DNA of 64,000 nucleotides. It comes from Pseudomonas putida W15Oct28 (GTDB lineage Bacteria > Pseudomonadota > Gammaproteobacteria > Pseudomonadales > Pseudomonadaceae). Positions within the stretch are counted from its first letter, which is position 1. The number at the start of each line of letters is the position of its first letter. The stretch covers positions 1 through 64,000 of the forward strand of contig NZ_JENB01000023.1 of assembly GCF_000708715.2 (NCBI RefSeq), given 5' to 3'. Below, piece by piece: positions 44,774-52,286 of this stretch. Both the position numbers and the translations under genes were made by a program. Below the pieces are notes generated by a model. That model ran no database searches and had not been told where the DNA came from. It saw nothing but the letters and a program-made list of their open reading frames with translations.

Positions 44774-44795
44774 ACGGCCTCCTTCGGGAGGCCGT
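44774..44795 (+). terminator. Rho-independent terminator after glnA
   Basis: Stem ACGGCCTCC, loop TTCG, GGAGGCCGT, then TTTCGTTT. A smaller hairpin (TCGGCGCCTCGCGCCGA) precedes it. ntrBC therefore needs its own promoter unless there is read-through. Confidence 0.93.
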
Positions 44796-44980
44796 TTTCG
44801 TTTGCGCCCCACGCAGATACCTCGCCACCCACGCTATGCTCTATCTTGGTGCAAGATTGAGTGCAGTGCCCCGATTTGCTCCCCAATCTGGTTCACATTA
44901 AACGTTTCATCAAGACTTTCTGATCCGAATTTGCGCAGATACAGGCCTTTATCGGCAAATCCCGCTTCTTTTCGGAGCTT

Positions 44981-44996
44981 TGGTTTGTTTCTTGCA
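44981..44996 (+). promoter_or_regulatory. Candidate sigma54 promoter of ntrBC
   Basis: TGGTTTGTTTCTTGCA has GG-N10-GC spacing and the TTGCA -12 box. The -24 box lacks the usual CAC. Predicted start near 45007, 87 bp before ntrB. A GGTGCA half-site at 44848-44853 and TGCA pairs around it could be an imperfect NtrC site. Confidence 0.5.
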
Positions 44997-45093
44997 TTTT
45001 TCTGCAGAGAGACTCGCATCAGCCGATGCACCCCGAGCCCGGCCCTGGCCAAAAAAGTGCCAGGCAAGCGCCAAAAGAGGTCAACGACGCCTT

Positions 45094-46179
45094 ATGACCA
45101 TCAGCGATGCGCAGCACCGTCTGCTTCTGGACAACCTGACCACCGCCACGTTGCTGCTCAACGCCGAGCTGCGCCTGGAATACATGAACCCGGCCGCAGA
45201 AATGCTGCTGGCCGTCAGTGGTCAACGTAGCCATGGGCAGTTCATCAGCGAGCTGTTTACCGAATCGACCGAGGCGCTCAGCTCGTTGCGCCAGGCGGTC
45301 GAGCAGGCGCACCCGTTCACCAAGCGCGAAGCGCAGCTCACCTCGCTGACCGGGCAGACCATCACCGTCGACTACGCGGTAACGCCCATCCTGAACCAGG
45401 GCCAGACCCTGTTGTTGCTGGAGGTGCACCCACGCGACCGGCTGCTGCGCATCACCAAGGAAGAGGCCCAGCTGAGCAAGCAGGAAACCACCAAGATGCT
45501 GGTGCGTGGCCTGGCCCACGAAATCAAGAACCCCCTCGGCGGCATCCGTGGCGCAGCCCAGTTGCTGGCCCGCGAGCTACCCGAAGAAGGCCTGCGCGAC
45601 TACACCAACGTGATCATCGAAGAGGCCGACCGCCTGCGCAACCTGGTCGACCGCATGCTCGGTTCGAACAAGCTGCCATCGCTGGCCATGACCAACATCC
45701 ACGAAGTGCTGGAGCGGGTCTGCAGCCTGGTCGATGCCGAAAGCCAGGGCTGCATCACTTTGGTGCGCGATTACGACCCAAGCCTGCCGGACGTACTGAT
45801 CGACCGCGAGCAGATGATCCAGGCCGTACTCAACATCGTGCGCAACGCCATGCAGGCGATCAGTTCGCAGAACGAACTGCGCCTGGGCCGCATCACCCTG
45901 CGCAGCCGCGCCTTGCGCCAGTTCACCATCGGCCATGTTCGCCATCGCCTGGTAGCGCGGGTGGAGATCATCGATAACGGCCCGGGCATTCCGGCGGAAC
46001 TGCAAGACACCCTCTTCTATCCCATGGTCAGCGGCCGCCCGGACGGTACCGGGCTGGGCCTGGCCATTACTCAGAACATCATCAGCCAGCACCAGGGCCT
46101 GATCGAGTGTGAAAGCCACGCAGGCCACACTGCCTTCTCGATCTACCTGCCCCTGGAACAAGGAGCCACCGCCTCATGA
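45094..46179 (+). CDS. ntrB: Nitrogen regulation sensor kinase/phosphatase NtrB
   Basis: 361 aa, soluble histidine kinase. An N-terminal PAS domain (about residues 5-115) is followed by phospho-acceptor His142 (GLAHEIKNPLGG), N box NIVRNAMQAI, G1 DNGPGIP and G2 GTGLGLAI. It phosphorylates or dephosphorylates NtrC under PII control. ATG 45094 gives the family N-terminus MTISDAQHRLL; the nearest purine-rich stretch (AGAGG) is rather distant. Its stop overlaps the ntrC start (ATGA). Confidence 0.96.
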   Translation: MTISDAQHRLLLDNLTTATLLLNAELRLEYMNPAAEMLLAVSGQRSHGQFISELFTESTEALSSLRQAVEQAHPFTKREAQLTSLTGQTITVDYAVTPILNQGQTLLLLEVHPRDRLLRITKEEAQLSKQETTKMLVRGLAHEIKNPLGGIRGAAQLLARELPEEGLRDYTNVIIEEADRLRNLVDRMLGSNKLPSLAMTNIHEVLERVCSLVDAESQGCITLVRDYDPSLPDVLIDREQMIQAVLNIVRNAMQAISSQNELRLGRITLRSRALRQFTIGHVRHRLVARVEIIDNGPGIPAELQDTLFYPMVSGRPDGTGLGLAITQNIISQHQGLIECESHAGHTAFSIYLPLEQGATAS

Positions 46180-47612
46180 GCCGAAGTGAAACCGTATGGA
46201 TCGTCGACGATGATCGCTCCATCCGCTGGGTCCTGGAAAAAGCCCTGCAACAAGAAGGCATGACCACCCAGAGCTTCGACAGCGCAGATGGTGTGATGGG
46301 CCGCCTGGCACGCCAGCAACCGGACGTGATCATTTCCGACATTCGCATGCCGGGTGCCAGCGGCCTCGACCTGCTGGCACAGATCCGCGAGCACCACCCG
46401 CGCCTGCCGGTCATCATCATGACCGCCCATTCCGACCTCGACAGCGCCGTGGCGTCGTACCAGGGCGGTGCCTTCGAGTACCTGCCCAAGCCGTTCGACG
46501 TGGACGAAGCCGTCTCACTGGTCAAGCGCGCCAACCAGCACGCCCAGGAGCAACAAGGCCTGGATGTGCCACAGAACCTGGCGCGCACTCCGGAAATCAT
46601 TGGTGAAGCCCCGGCGATGCAGGAGGTGTTCCGCGCCATCGGCCGCCTCAGCCATTCCAACATCACGGTACTGATCAACGGCGAGTCCGGCACCGGTAAA
46701 GAACTGGTGGCCCACGCCCTGCACCGTCACAGCCCGCGTGCGGCGTCGCCGTTCATTGCCCTGAACATGGCGGCCATCCCCAAGGACTTGATGGAGTCCG
46801 AGCTGTTCGGCCATGAGAAAGGTGCCTTCACCGGTGCTGCCAACCTGCGCCGGGGCCGCTTCGAGCAGGCCGATGGGGGCACCTTGTTCCTCGACGAAAT
46901 CGGCGACATGCCCGCCGACACCCAGACCCGCCTGCTGCGGGTGCTGGCTGATGGCGAGTTCTACCGCGTTGGCGGCCATGTGCCGGTCAAGGTCGACGTA
47001 CGCATCATTGCTGCAACCCACCAGAACCTGGAGTCGCTGGTGCAGGCCGGCAAGTTCCGCGAGGACTTGTTCCACCGCCTGAACGTGATCCGCATCCACA
47101 TCCCGCGGCTGTCCGACCGCCGCGAGGATATTCCCGCCCTCGCCCGCCACTTCCTCGCCCGCGCCGCCCAGGAACTGGCGGTCGAGCCGAAGATCCTCAA
47201 GCCGGAAACCGAAGAGTTCATCCGCAACCTGCCGTGGCCAGGCAACGTGCGGCAGATGGAAAACACCTGCCGCTGGATCACCGTGATGGCGTCCAGCCGC
47301 GAGGTGCTGATCGGCGACCTGCCGCCCGAACTGCTGAACCTGCCACAGGATGCCGCACCGGTAACCAACTGGGAGCAGGCCCTGCGCCAGTGGGCCGACC
47401 AGGCGTTGGCGCGTGGGCAGTCAAACCTGCTGGACAGCGCGGTGCCGAGTTTTGAACGGATCATGATCGAGACGGCGCTCAAGCACACCGCGGGACGGCG
47501 CCGGGATGCGGCGCTGTTGCTGGGTTGGGGGCGTAATACCCTGACGCGCAAGATCAAGGAGCTGGGGATGAATGTGGCGGGTGGGGATGATGAGGAAGGT
47601 GACGACCACTGA
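46176..47612 (+). CDS. ntrC: Nitrogen regulation response regulator NtrC
   Basis: 478 aa, sigma54 enhancer-binding protein. Receiver domain with acidic pocket VDDD and phospho-Asp55 (IISDIRMPG). AAA+ domain with Walker A GESGTGKELV, the sigma54-contact loop GAFTGA and Walker B GGTLFLDEIGD. C-terminal Fis-type helix-turn-helix (GRRRDAALLLGWGRNTLTRK). Candidate binding sites lie at glnA, possibly ntrB, and the sRNA gene downstream. Confidence 0.97.
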   Translation: MSRSETVWIVDDDRSIRWVLEKALQQEGMTTQSFDSADGVMGRLARQQPDVIISDIRMPGASGLDLLAQIREHHPRLPVIIMTAHSDLDSAVASYQGGAFEYLPKPFDVDEAVSLVKRANQHAQEQQGLDVPQNLARTPEIIGEAPAMQEVFRAIGRLSHSNITVLINGESGTGKELVAHALHRHSPRAASPFIALNMAAIPKDLMESELFGHEKGAFTGAANLRRGRFEQADGGTLFLDEIGDMPADTQTRLLRVLADGEFYRVGGHVPVKVDVRIIAATHQNLESLVQAGKFREDLFHRLNVIRIHIPRLSDRREDIPALARHFLARAAQELAVEPKILKPETEEFIRNLPWPGNVRQMENTCRWITVMASSREVLIGDLPPELLNLPQDAAPVTNWEQALRQWADQALARGQSNLLDSAVPSFERIMIETALKHTAGRRRDAALLLGWGRNTLTRKIKELGMNVAGGDDEEGDDH

Positions 47613-47638
47613 GTTCTGAGTAAACCCTCCAGATCCCG

Positions 47639-47759
47639 GGGGCCGCTTTGCGGCCCTTTCGCGACACAAGGCCGCTCCCACAGGGATAGCGCCGCCTCTG
47701 AACTGAGCGGCGTCCTGTGGGAGCGGCCTTGTGTCGCGATAGGCCTGCGAAGCAGGCCC
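47639..47759. repeat. REP-like doublet, second family, after ntrC
   Basis: An inverted pair with core ACACAAGGCCGCTCCCACAG and its complement, bounded by GGGGCCGCTTTGCGGCCC and GCCTGCGAAGCAGGC hairpins. It may terminate the ntrBC transcript. Confidence 0.8.
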
Positions 47760-47775
47760 GGCTTTCTCAGCCCGA

Positions 47776-47801
47776 TGCACCGATCCTGTGCCCGGTGCAC
47801 C
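47776..47801 (+). promoter_or_regulatory. NtrC-like site(s) upstream of the sRNA promoter
   Basis: TGCACC-GATCC-TGTGCC (47776-47792) matches the NtrC consensus in 9 of 12 positions, and a GGTGCAC half-site follows at 47794-47800. The group lies about 100-125 bp upstream of the predicted start, a normal enhancer distance. Confidence 0.6.
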
Positions 47802-47875
47802 TCGCGAAGGCACAAATCCCCTCAAAACCCGGCCAAATCCCCCTCAAAGCCCAATATTCACGAGCTTTGCAAAAC

Positions 47876-47891
47876 TGGCACGCCCCCTGCA
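47876..47891 (+). promoter_or_regulatory. Sigma54 promoter of the NrsZ-like sRNA
   Basis: TGGCACGCCCCCTGCA is a near-perfect -24/-12 element (TGGCACG, 10 bp between GG and GC). It points into a region with no open reading frame; predicted start about 47902. Confidence 0.85.
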
Positions 47892-47901
47892 ATAGCTAAT
47901 A

Positions 47902-48075
47902 CATACCCAGTTTCGGGGGCCCTGGTACAGGCAGGCCGGGTGAACCCCTCTTTTATTCGCAACACCGCCCGTTTTGGGGACCTCGGTACAGGCAGGCCGG
48001 GTCATCCCCCCTTTATACGCAGTAACCCCTTTTGGGGACCCTGGTACAGGCAGGCCGGGATATCCCCTCTTTTAT
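47902..48075 (+). ncRNA. nrsZ: NrsZ-like nitrogen-regulated small RNA, three repeated modules
   Basis: The ~170 bp downstream of the sigma54 promoter contain three direct repeats of a ~60-nt module, each with GGTACAGGCAGGCCGGG (starting at 47924, 47985 and 48043). Each can fold into a stem of GGGG/GGGGA with CCCC/TCCCC around that core, followed by a T-rich tail (TCTTTTATT or CTTTATA). The stem bases covary: GGGG with CCCC in module 1, GGGGA with TCCCC in modules 2 and 3. P. aeruginosa NrsZ is NtrC/sigma54-dependent, lies downstream of ntrC and is processed into three similar short modules, which is the same arrangement. Identity is by position and architecture; ends are approximate. Confidence 0.8.
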
Positions 48076-48509
48076 TCGCGCAGTTTCACCTGCAACCGCC
48101 AGCGCCCATCGCCCTCTGCACCGGCCCACTCGCCGTGCAGGGGACGCGCGGCAATCACCGTCAGCAGCAACCCTTCGTCACTCTTCTGCACCCGCCAACT
48201 GACCGGTTTACCCTGCAGGCTCAATTGCCCTTGCTGGGCCTTGCCCTGAGCCTGGAACAGTAGCGCAACCGTGCCTTGCACATTCTCGCCATGCAGCTTG
48301 GGTTCTTCGTTGAACCACAGCGTCAGGCCATCCTGTACCACCTCCACCTGCTGCAGCTCACGCTCGTCGGGCGCGGTCAGGCGGCCGATCATCAGCCCTA
48401 CCATCAAACCGACAATCGCCAGTGACAGCATTACCCGTGGGAAGGCCTTCGAACGCACGTCCGGTTCAGGGGTAGAATGCCCGTCATCTTCACGCTTGGA
48501 GCCGTGCAT
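48072..48509 (-). CDS. Conserved membrane-anchored protein of unknown function
   Basis: 145 aa. A ~26-residue hydrophilic N-terminus is followed by one membrane helix (VMLSLAIVGLMVGLMIGRL) and a ~95-residue, probably periplasmic, beta-rich domain (LTLWFNEEPKLHG, KPVSWRVQKSDEGLLLTVI). I do not recognise a named family. Start ATG 48509 has AAGGA ten bases upstream and overlaps the trmL start on the other strand; a start at the Met before LSLAIVG is possible. Its 3' end abuts the sRNA 3' end. Confidence 0.75.
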   Translation of the reverse strand: MHGSKREDDGHSTPEPDVRSKAFPRVMLSLAIVGLMVGLMIGRLTAPDERELQQVEVVQDGLTLWFNEEPKLHGENVQGTVALLFQAQGKAQQGQLSLQGKPVSWRVQKSDEGLLLTVIAARPLHGEWAGAEGDGRWRLQVKLRE

Positions 48510-48969
48510 GTTTCACGTCATCCTTTTTCAACCAGAAATTCCGCCGAATACCGGCAACATCATTCGCCTGTGCGCCAACAGCGGCTGCGACCTGCACCTG
48601 ATCGAACCCATCAGCTTCGAACTGGATGACAAGCGCCTGCGGCGCGCGGGGCTGGATTACCATGAGTATGCCACGCTCAAGCGCCACGAGAGCCTGGCCG
48701 GATGCCTGGAAAGCCTGGGTAATCCACGGCTGTTCGCCTTTACCACCAAGGGCTCGCACCCGTTCCATGAAGTGGCCTATCAGCCGGGTGACGCCTTCCT
48801 GTTCGGGCCAGAGAGCCGCGGGTTGCCAGCCGAGGTGCTGGACAGCCTGCCGGCCGAGCAACGCCTGCGCCTGCCGATGCGGCCGGGGTGCCGGAGCCTG
48901 AACCTGTCCAATACCGTGGCGGTGACGGTGTATGAGGCCTGGCGGCAGAACGGGTTTGCCGGCAGCTGA
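48508..48969 (+). CDS. trmL: tRNA (cytidine/uridine-34-2'-O)-methyltransferase
   Basis: 153 aa, minimal SPOUT methyltransferase. Landmarks are FQPEIPPNTGNIIRLCANSG, FLFGPESRGLP and SLNLSNTVAVTVYEA in the knotted SAM site. It 2'-O-methylates the wobble base of tRNA-Leu isoacceptors. TGGAG is seven bases before ATG. It diverges from the membrane protein with no intergenic space. Confidence 0.95.
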   Translation: MFHVILFQPEIPPNTGNIIRLCANSGCDLHLIEPISFELDDKRLRRAGLDYHEYATLKRHESLAGCLESLGNPRLFAFTTKGSHPFHEVAYQPGDAFLFGPESRGLPAEVLDSLPAEQRLRLPMRPGCRSLNLSNTVAVTVYEAWRQNGFAGS

Positions 48970-48983
48970 TCTTTCACCTGCAA

Positions 48984-49068
48984 GGGCCCTTTCGCGGGCT
49001 CGCCCGCTCCCGCACTGAATGGTGTACGCCAAACCATTGTGGGAGCGGGCATGCCCGCGAAAGGGCCG
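48984..49068. repeat. REP doublet after trmL
   Basis: An inverted pair GCCCTTTCGCGGGCTCGCCC / complement ending GCGAAAGGGCC in the trmL-secB convergent gap. Confidence 0.85.
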
Positions 49069-49081
49069 GAACAGGCAATAA

Positions 49082-49105
49082 AAAAGCGCCCCGAGAGGCG
49101 CTTTT
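49082..49105. terminator. Bidirectional terminator between trmL and secB
   Basis: Stem AAAAGCGCC, loop CCGAGA, GGCGCTTTT, with A/T runs on both sides. Confidence 0.88.
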
Positions 49106-49121
49106 CTGAAACCGGCAGCGA

Positions 49122-49607
49122 TTACTGCACAGTCGGCACTTCGCCCGCGTCCTGCATGCGCTGCATTTCTTGCGCGTACAGGGCGTCGAAGTTGACCGGC
49201 GACAGCATCAGGGCCGGGAACGAACCGCGGGTCACCAGGCTGTCCAGGGTCTCACGGGCGTACGGGAACAGGATGTTCGGGCAGAACGCACCCAGGGTGT
49301 GGCTCATCGAAGCCGCATCCAGGTTGGCGATCAGGAAGATACCGGCCTGCTGCACTTCAGCGATGAAAGCCACTTCGTCACCGTTCTTGACGGTAACCGA
49401 CAGGGTCAACACCACTTCGTGGAAGTCGCCTTCCAGGGCTTTCTGCTTGGTGTTCAGGTCCAGCGCAACGCTCGGCTCCCAGGTCTGACGGAAGATCTGC
49501 GGGCTTTTCGGGGCCTCGAACGACAGGTCGCGCACATAGATGCGCTGCAGGGAGAACTGAGGGCTGTTGTCTTCTGCAGCAGCGCCGTTGGTCTGTTGGT
49601 CAGTCAT
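49122..49607 (-). CDS. secB: Protein-export chaperone SecB
   Basis: 161 aa. Family signatures are FSLQRIYVRDLSFEAPKSP near the N-terminus, EVVLTLSVTVKN, QQAGIF, and CPNILFPYARETLDSLVTRG. It is a tetrameric cytosolic chaperone that keeps preproteins unfolded and delivers them to SecA. Last gene of the rhodanese-grxC-secB group, followed by a terminator. Confidence 0.97.
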   Translation of the reverse strand: MTDQQTNGAAAEDNSPQFSLQRIYVRDLSFEAPKSPQIFRQTWEPSVALDLNTKQKALEGDFHEVVLTLSVTVKNGDEVAFIAEVQQAGIFLIANLDAASMSHTLGAFCPNILFPYARETLDSLVTRGSFPALMLSPVNFDALYAQEMQRMQDAGEVPTVQ

Positions 49608-49646
49608 GGCAGATCCTTATCCTAATGTTTTTGAATGCAGTGCAAA

Positions 49647-49901
49647 TCAGGCCGCCAGCAGCGCGTCGAGCTTGCCGGCGCGCTCCAGGGCATAAAGGTC
49701 ATCGCATCCACCGACATGGGTGCTGCCGATCCAGATCTGCGGCACCGACGTACGGCCAGCCTTCTGGCTCATCTCGGCGCGGACCTGCGGCTTGCCGTCG
49801 ACCTTGATTTCCTCGAAGGCCACGCCTTTGCTCTCAAGCAGGTACTTGGCGCGCATGCAGTAGGGGCAGTAGTCGCTGGAATAGACGATGACGGGCTTCA
49901 T
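49647..49901 (-). CDS. grxC: Glutaredoxin 3
   Basis: 84 aa, class I glutaredoxin. Active site is YCPYC at residues 11-15, and the cis-Pro loop TSVPQIWIG and GG (HVGGCDDL) form the glutathione site. It reduces protein and glutathione-mixed disulfides. It is 1 bp after the rhodanese gene and 39 bp before secB, the same order as in many gamma-proteobacteria. Confidence 0.96.
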   Translation of the reverse strand: MKPVIVYSSDYCPYCMRAKYLLESKGVAFEEIKVDGKPQVRAEMSQKAGRTSVPQIWIGSTHVGGCDDLYALERAGKLDALLAA

Positions 49902-49902
49902 A

Positions 49903-50316
49903 TCACTTCACCAGGGGCAGGTTATCGGCTTTCCAGCTGGAAACGCCACCGCTCAGTTTGGCGGCGGTGTAGCCAGCCTTGAGCAGTTCGCGGCAGTGGG
50001 TGCCGGACTGCTGGCCCATTGCGTCGACGACGATCAGGGTCTTCTCTTTGTGCTTGTCCAGCTCGCTCATGCGGGCGGCCAGCTTGTCCTGCGGAATGTT
50101 GATCGCACCGACGATGTGGCCGGCGGCGTACTCCTTGGCAGTACGGATGTCGATGACCAGGCCCTTGTCGGCGTTGACCAGGGCGGTCAGTTGGCCATTG
50201 CTCAGGCTCTGGCCGCCACGGCGGATTTCATTGAGCAGCAGCAGGACCAGCAGAACAACGAAGATCGCAACCAGGATGTAGTGATCTGTCGCGAATTGAA
50301 TCAGGTGAGCAACCAT
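49903..50316 (-). CDS. Membrane-anchored rhodanese-like protein (YibN type)
   Basis: 137 aa. An N-terminal membrane helix (YILVAIFVVLLVLLLLNEI) is followed by one rhodanese domain (VIDIRTAKEYAAGHIVGAIN). The active-site region QSGTHCRELLKAGY keeps a cysteine, though the loop is not the classic CxxGxR. I chose ATG 50316 (MVAHLIQFATDHY), shorter than the longest frame. Homologues next to grxC/secB are common; the substrate is unknown. Confidence 0.88.
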   Translation of the reverse strand: MVAHLIQFATDHYILVAIFVVLLVLLLLNEIRRGGQSLSNGQLTALVNADKGLVIDIRTAKEYAAGHIVGAINIPQDKLAARMSELDKHKEKTLIVVDAMGQQSGTHCRELLKAGYTAAKLSGGVSSWKADNLPLVK

Positions 50317-50522
50317 CAGCGGTGTTCCAGGCGATTGAAAATGCCGGCCAGTATACACAGCCCCCCAGTACCACCAAAGCCCGACGGGCTGGCCGCAAAG
50401 GTACCTTCATGTTGCCGCATGGGCCGCGCTGGTCAGGGAACAGGACGAATATTCGCCGCAGGTGGCGTATTTGCCCTAAAATGCGTGTCTTTATCATCTT
50501 TGAACAACCGTGAGTTTGATTG

Positions 50523-52058
50523 ATGACGAGTACGCCCAAACCCCTGGTCCTGATTATCCTGGATGGCTTCGGCCACAGCGAAATTCCCGAACACAACGCT
50601 ATCTTTGCCGCCAATACGCCGGTCTATGATCGCCTGCGCGCCACACAGCCGCATGGCCTCATTTCCGGCTCGGGCATGGATGTCGGCCTGCCGGACGGGC
50701 AGATGGGCAACTCCGAAGTCGGTCACATGAACCTGGGGGCCGGCCGCGTCGTCTACCAGGACTTCACCCGCGTCACCAAAGCCATCCGCGATGGCGAGTT
50801 CTTCGAGAACCCGGTGCTCACCGCTGCCGTGGACAAGGCCGCCAGCGCCGGCAAGGCCGTGCACATCCTTGGGCTGCTGTCCGATGGTGGCGTGCACAGC
50901 CACCAGGACCACCTGGTGGCCATGGCCGAACTGGCCGCGCAGCGCGGTGCAGACAAGATCTACCTGCACGCCTTCCTCGACGGCCGCGACACCCCGCCAC
51001 GCAGCGCACAGTCGTCCATCGAACTGCTCGACACCACCTTCGCCAAGCTGGGCAAGGGCCGCATCGCCAGCCTGATCGGCCGCTACTTCGCCATGGACCG
51101 CGACAACCGCTGGGACCGCGTCAGCGCCGCCTACAACCTGATCGTCGACAGCGCCGCCGAGTACACCGCCGACACCGCCCAGGCCGGCCTGGAAGCGGCC
51201 TACGCCCGTGACGAGAGCGACGAATTCGTCAAGGCCACGCGCATCGGTGAAGCGGTCAAGGTCGAAGATGGCGATGCCGTGATCTTCATGAACTTCCGCG
51301 CTGACCGCGCCCGCGAGCTGTCGCGTGCATTCGTCGAAACCGACTTCAACGAGTTCCCGCGTGCCCGCCTGCCAAAACTGGCGGCCTACATCGGCCTGAC
51401 CCAGTACTCGGCCAAGATCCCGGCCCCCGCAGCCTTTGCACCTTCCAGCCTGAACAATGTGCTGGGCGAGTACCTGGCCAAGAACGGCAAGACCCAGCTG
51501 CGCATCGCCGAGACCGAGAAGTACGCCCACGTTACCTTCTTCTTCTCGGGCGGGCGTGAAGAGCCGTTCGAAGGCGAAGAACGCATCCTGATCCCGTCGC
51601 CGAAGGTTGCCACCTACGACCTGCAGCCGGAAATGAACGCGCCGGAAGTGACCGACCGCATTGTCGAAGCCATCGAGCAGCAGCGTTACGACGTGATCGT
51701 GGTCAACTACGCCAACGGCGACATGGTTGGCCACACCGGCGTGTTCGCGGCGGCGGTCAAGGCGGTCGAAGCGCTGGATACCTGTGTAGGGCGCATTGTC
51801 GAAGCGCTGGACAAGGTGGACGGCGAAGCGCTGATCACCGCCGACCACGGCAACGTCGAGCAAATGGAAGACGAATGCACCGGCCAGGCGCACACCGCGC
51901 ACACCACCGAGCCGGTACCGTTCATCTATGTGGGCAAGCGCAACGTCAAGGTACGCGAGGGCGGCGTGCTGGCCGACGTGGCGCCAACCATGCTGCAGCT
52001 GCTGGGGCTGGAAAAGCCGGTGGAAATGACCGGAACCTCGATCCTGGTCGACGCCTGA
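50523..52058 (+). CDS. gpmI: 2,3-bisphosphoglycerate-independent phosphoglycerate mutase
   Basis: 511 aa, alkaline-phosphatase superfamily, Mn-dependent; interconverts 3- and 2-phosphoglycerate. Metal ligand Asp14 (ILDGFG), nucleophile Ser64 (GQMGNSEVGHMNLG), and the C-terminal metal site ADHGNVEQM with TAHTTEPVPF. ATG 50523 is used; a TTG lies one codon upstream. It is divergent from the rhodanese group. Confidence 0.97.
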   Translation: MTSTPKPLVLIILDGFGHSEIPEHNAIFAANTPVYDRLRATQPHGLISGSGMDVGLPDGQMGNSEVGHMNLGAGRVVYQDFTRVTKAIRDGEFFENPVLTAAVDKAASAGKAVHILGLLSDGGVHSHQDHLVAMAELAAQRGADKIYLHAFLDGRDTPPRSAQSSIELLDTTFAKLGKGRIASLIGRYFAMDRDNRWDRVSAAYNLIVDSAAEYTADTAQAGLEAAYARDESDEFVKATRIGEAVKVEDGDAVIFMNFRADRARELSRAFVETDFNEFPRARLPKLAAYIGLTQYSAKIPAPAAFAPSSLNNVLGEYLAKNGKTQLRIAETEKYAHVTFFFSGGREEPFEGEERILIPSPKVATYDLQPEMNAPEVTDRIVEAIEQQRYDVIVVNYANGDMVGHTGVFAAAVKAVEALDTCVGRIVEALDKVDGEALITADHGNVEQMEDECTGQAHTAHTTEPVPFIYVGKRNVKVREGGVLADVAPTMLQLLGLEKPVEMTGTSILVDA

Positions 52059-52069
52059 TTCGGTGCAAG

Positions 52070-52175
52070 GGGGGCGCTTCGCGCCCCATTCGCAGCACAA
52101 GGCTGCTCCTACAAGGGCTCGCGTGATGCCTGTAGGAGCGGCCTTGTGTCGCGATCGGGCTGCGCAGCAGCCCCG
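52070..52175. repeat. REP-like doublet, second family, after gpmI
   Basis: An inverted pair ACAAGGCTGCTCCTACA / TGTAGGAGCGGCCTTGTG with GGGGCGCTTCGCGCCCC and GGGCTGCGCAGCAGCCC hairpins on the flanks. Confidence 0.8.
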
Positions 52176-52196
52176 ATTGCACATGAATTCCAGACA

Positions 52197-52229
52197 AACG
52201 CCCCCCTGCACCCGCAGCGAGGCGTTTTT
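52197..52229 (+). terminator. Terminator between gpmI and envC
   Basis: AACGCC and GGCGTT arms enclose an inner CTGC/GCAG stem and are followed by eight T. It ends gpmI transcription about 60 bp before envC. Confidence 0.82.
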
Positions 52230-52286
52230 TTTGGCCGCCCGGGCGGGCATACTAGGCCAGTCTCCATCCTTGGTACGCCAAACCCC

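Noticed and set aside
44846..44872. A full NtrC site upstream of ntrB
   Set aside because: TGCA halves are 8 bp apart instead of 9 and the inner bases do not match; kept only as a possible weak site.
47924..48059. The GGTACAGGCAGGCCGGG repeats as another REP copy
   Set aside because: They are direct, not inverted, repeats, share no REP core, and sit directly behind a sigma54 promoter, which fits a modular RNA better.
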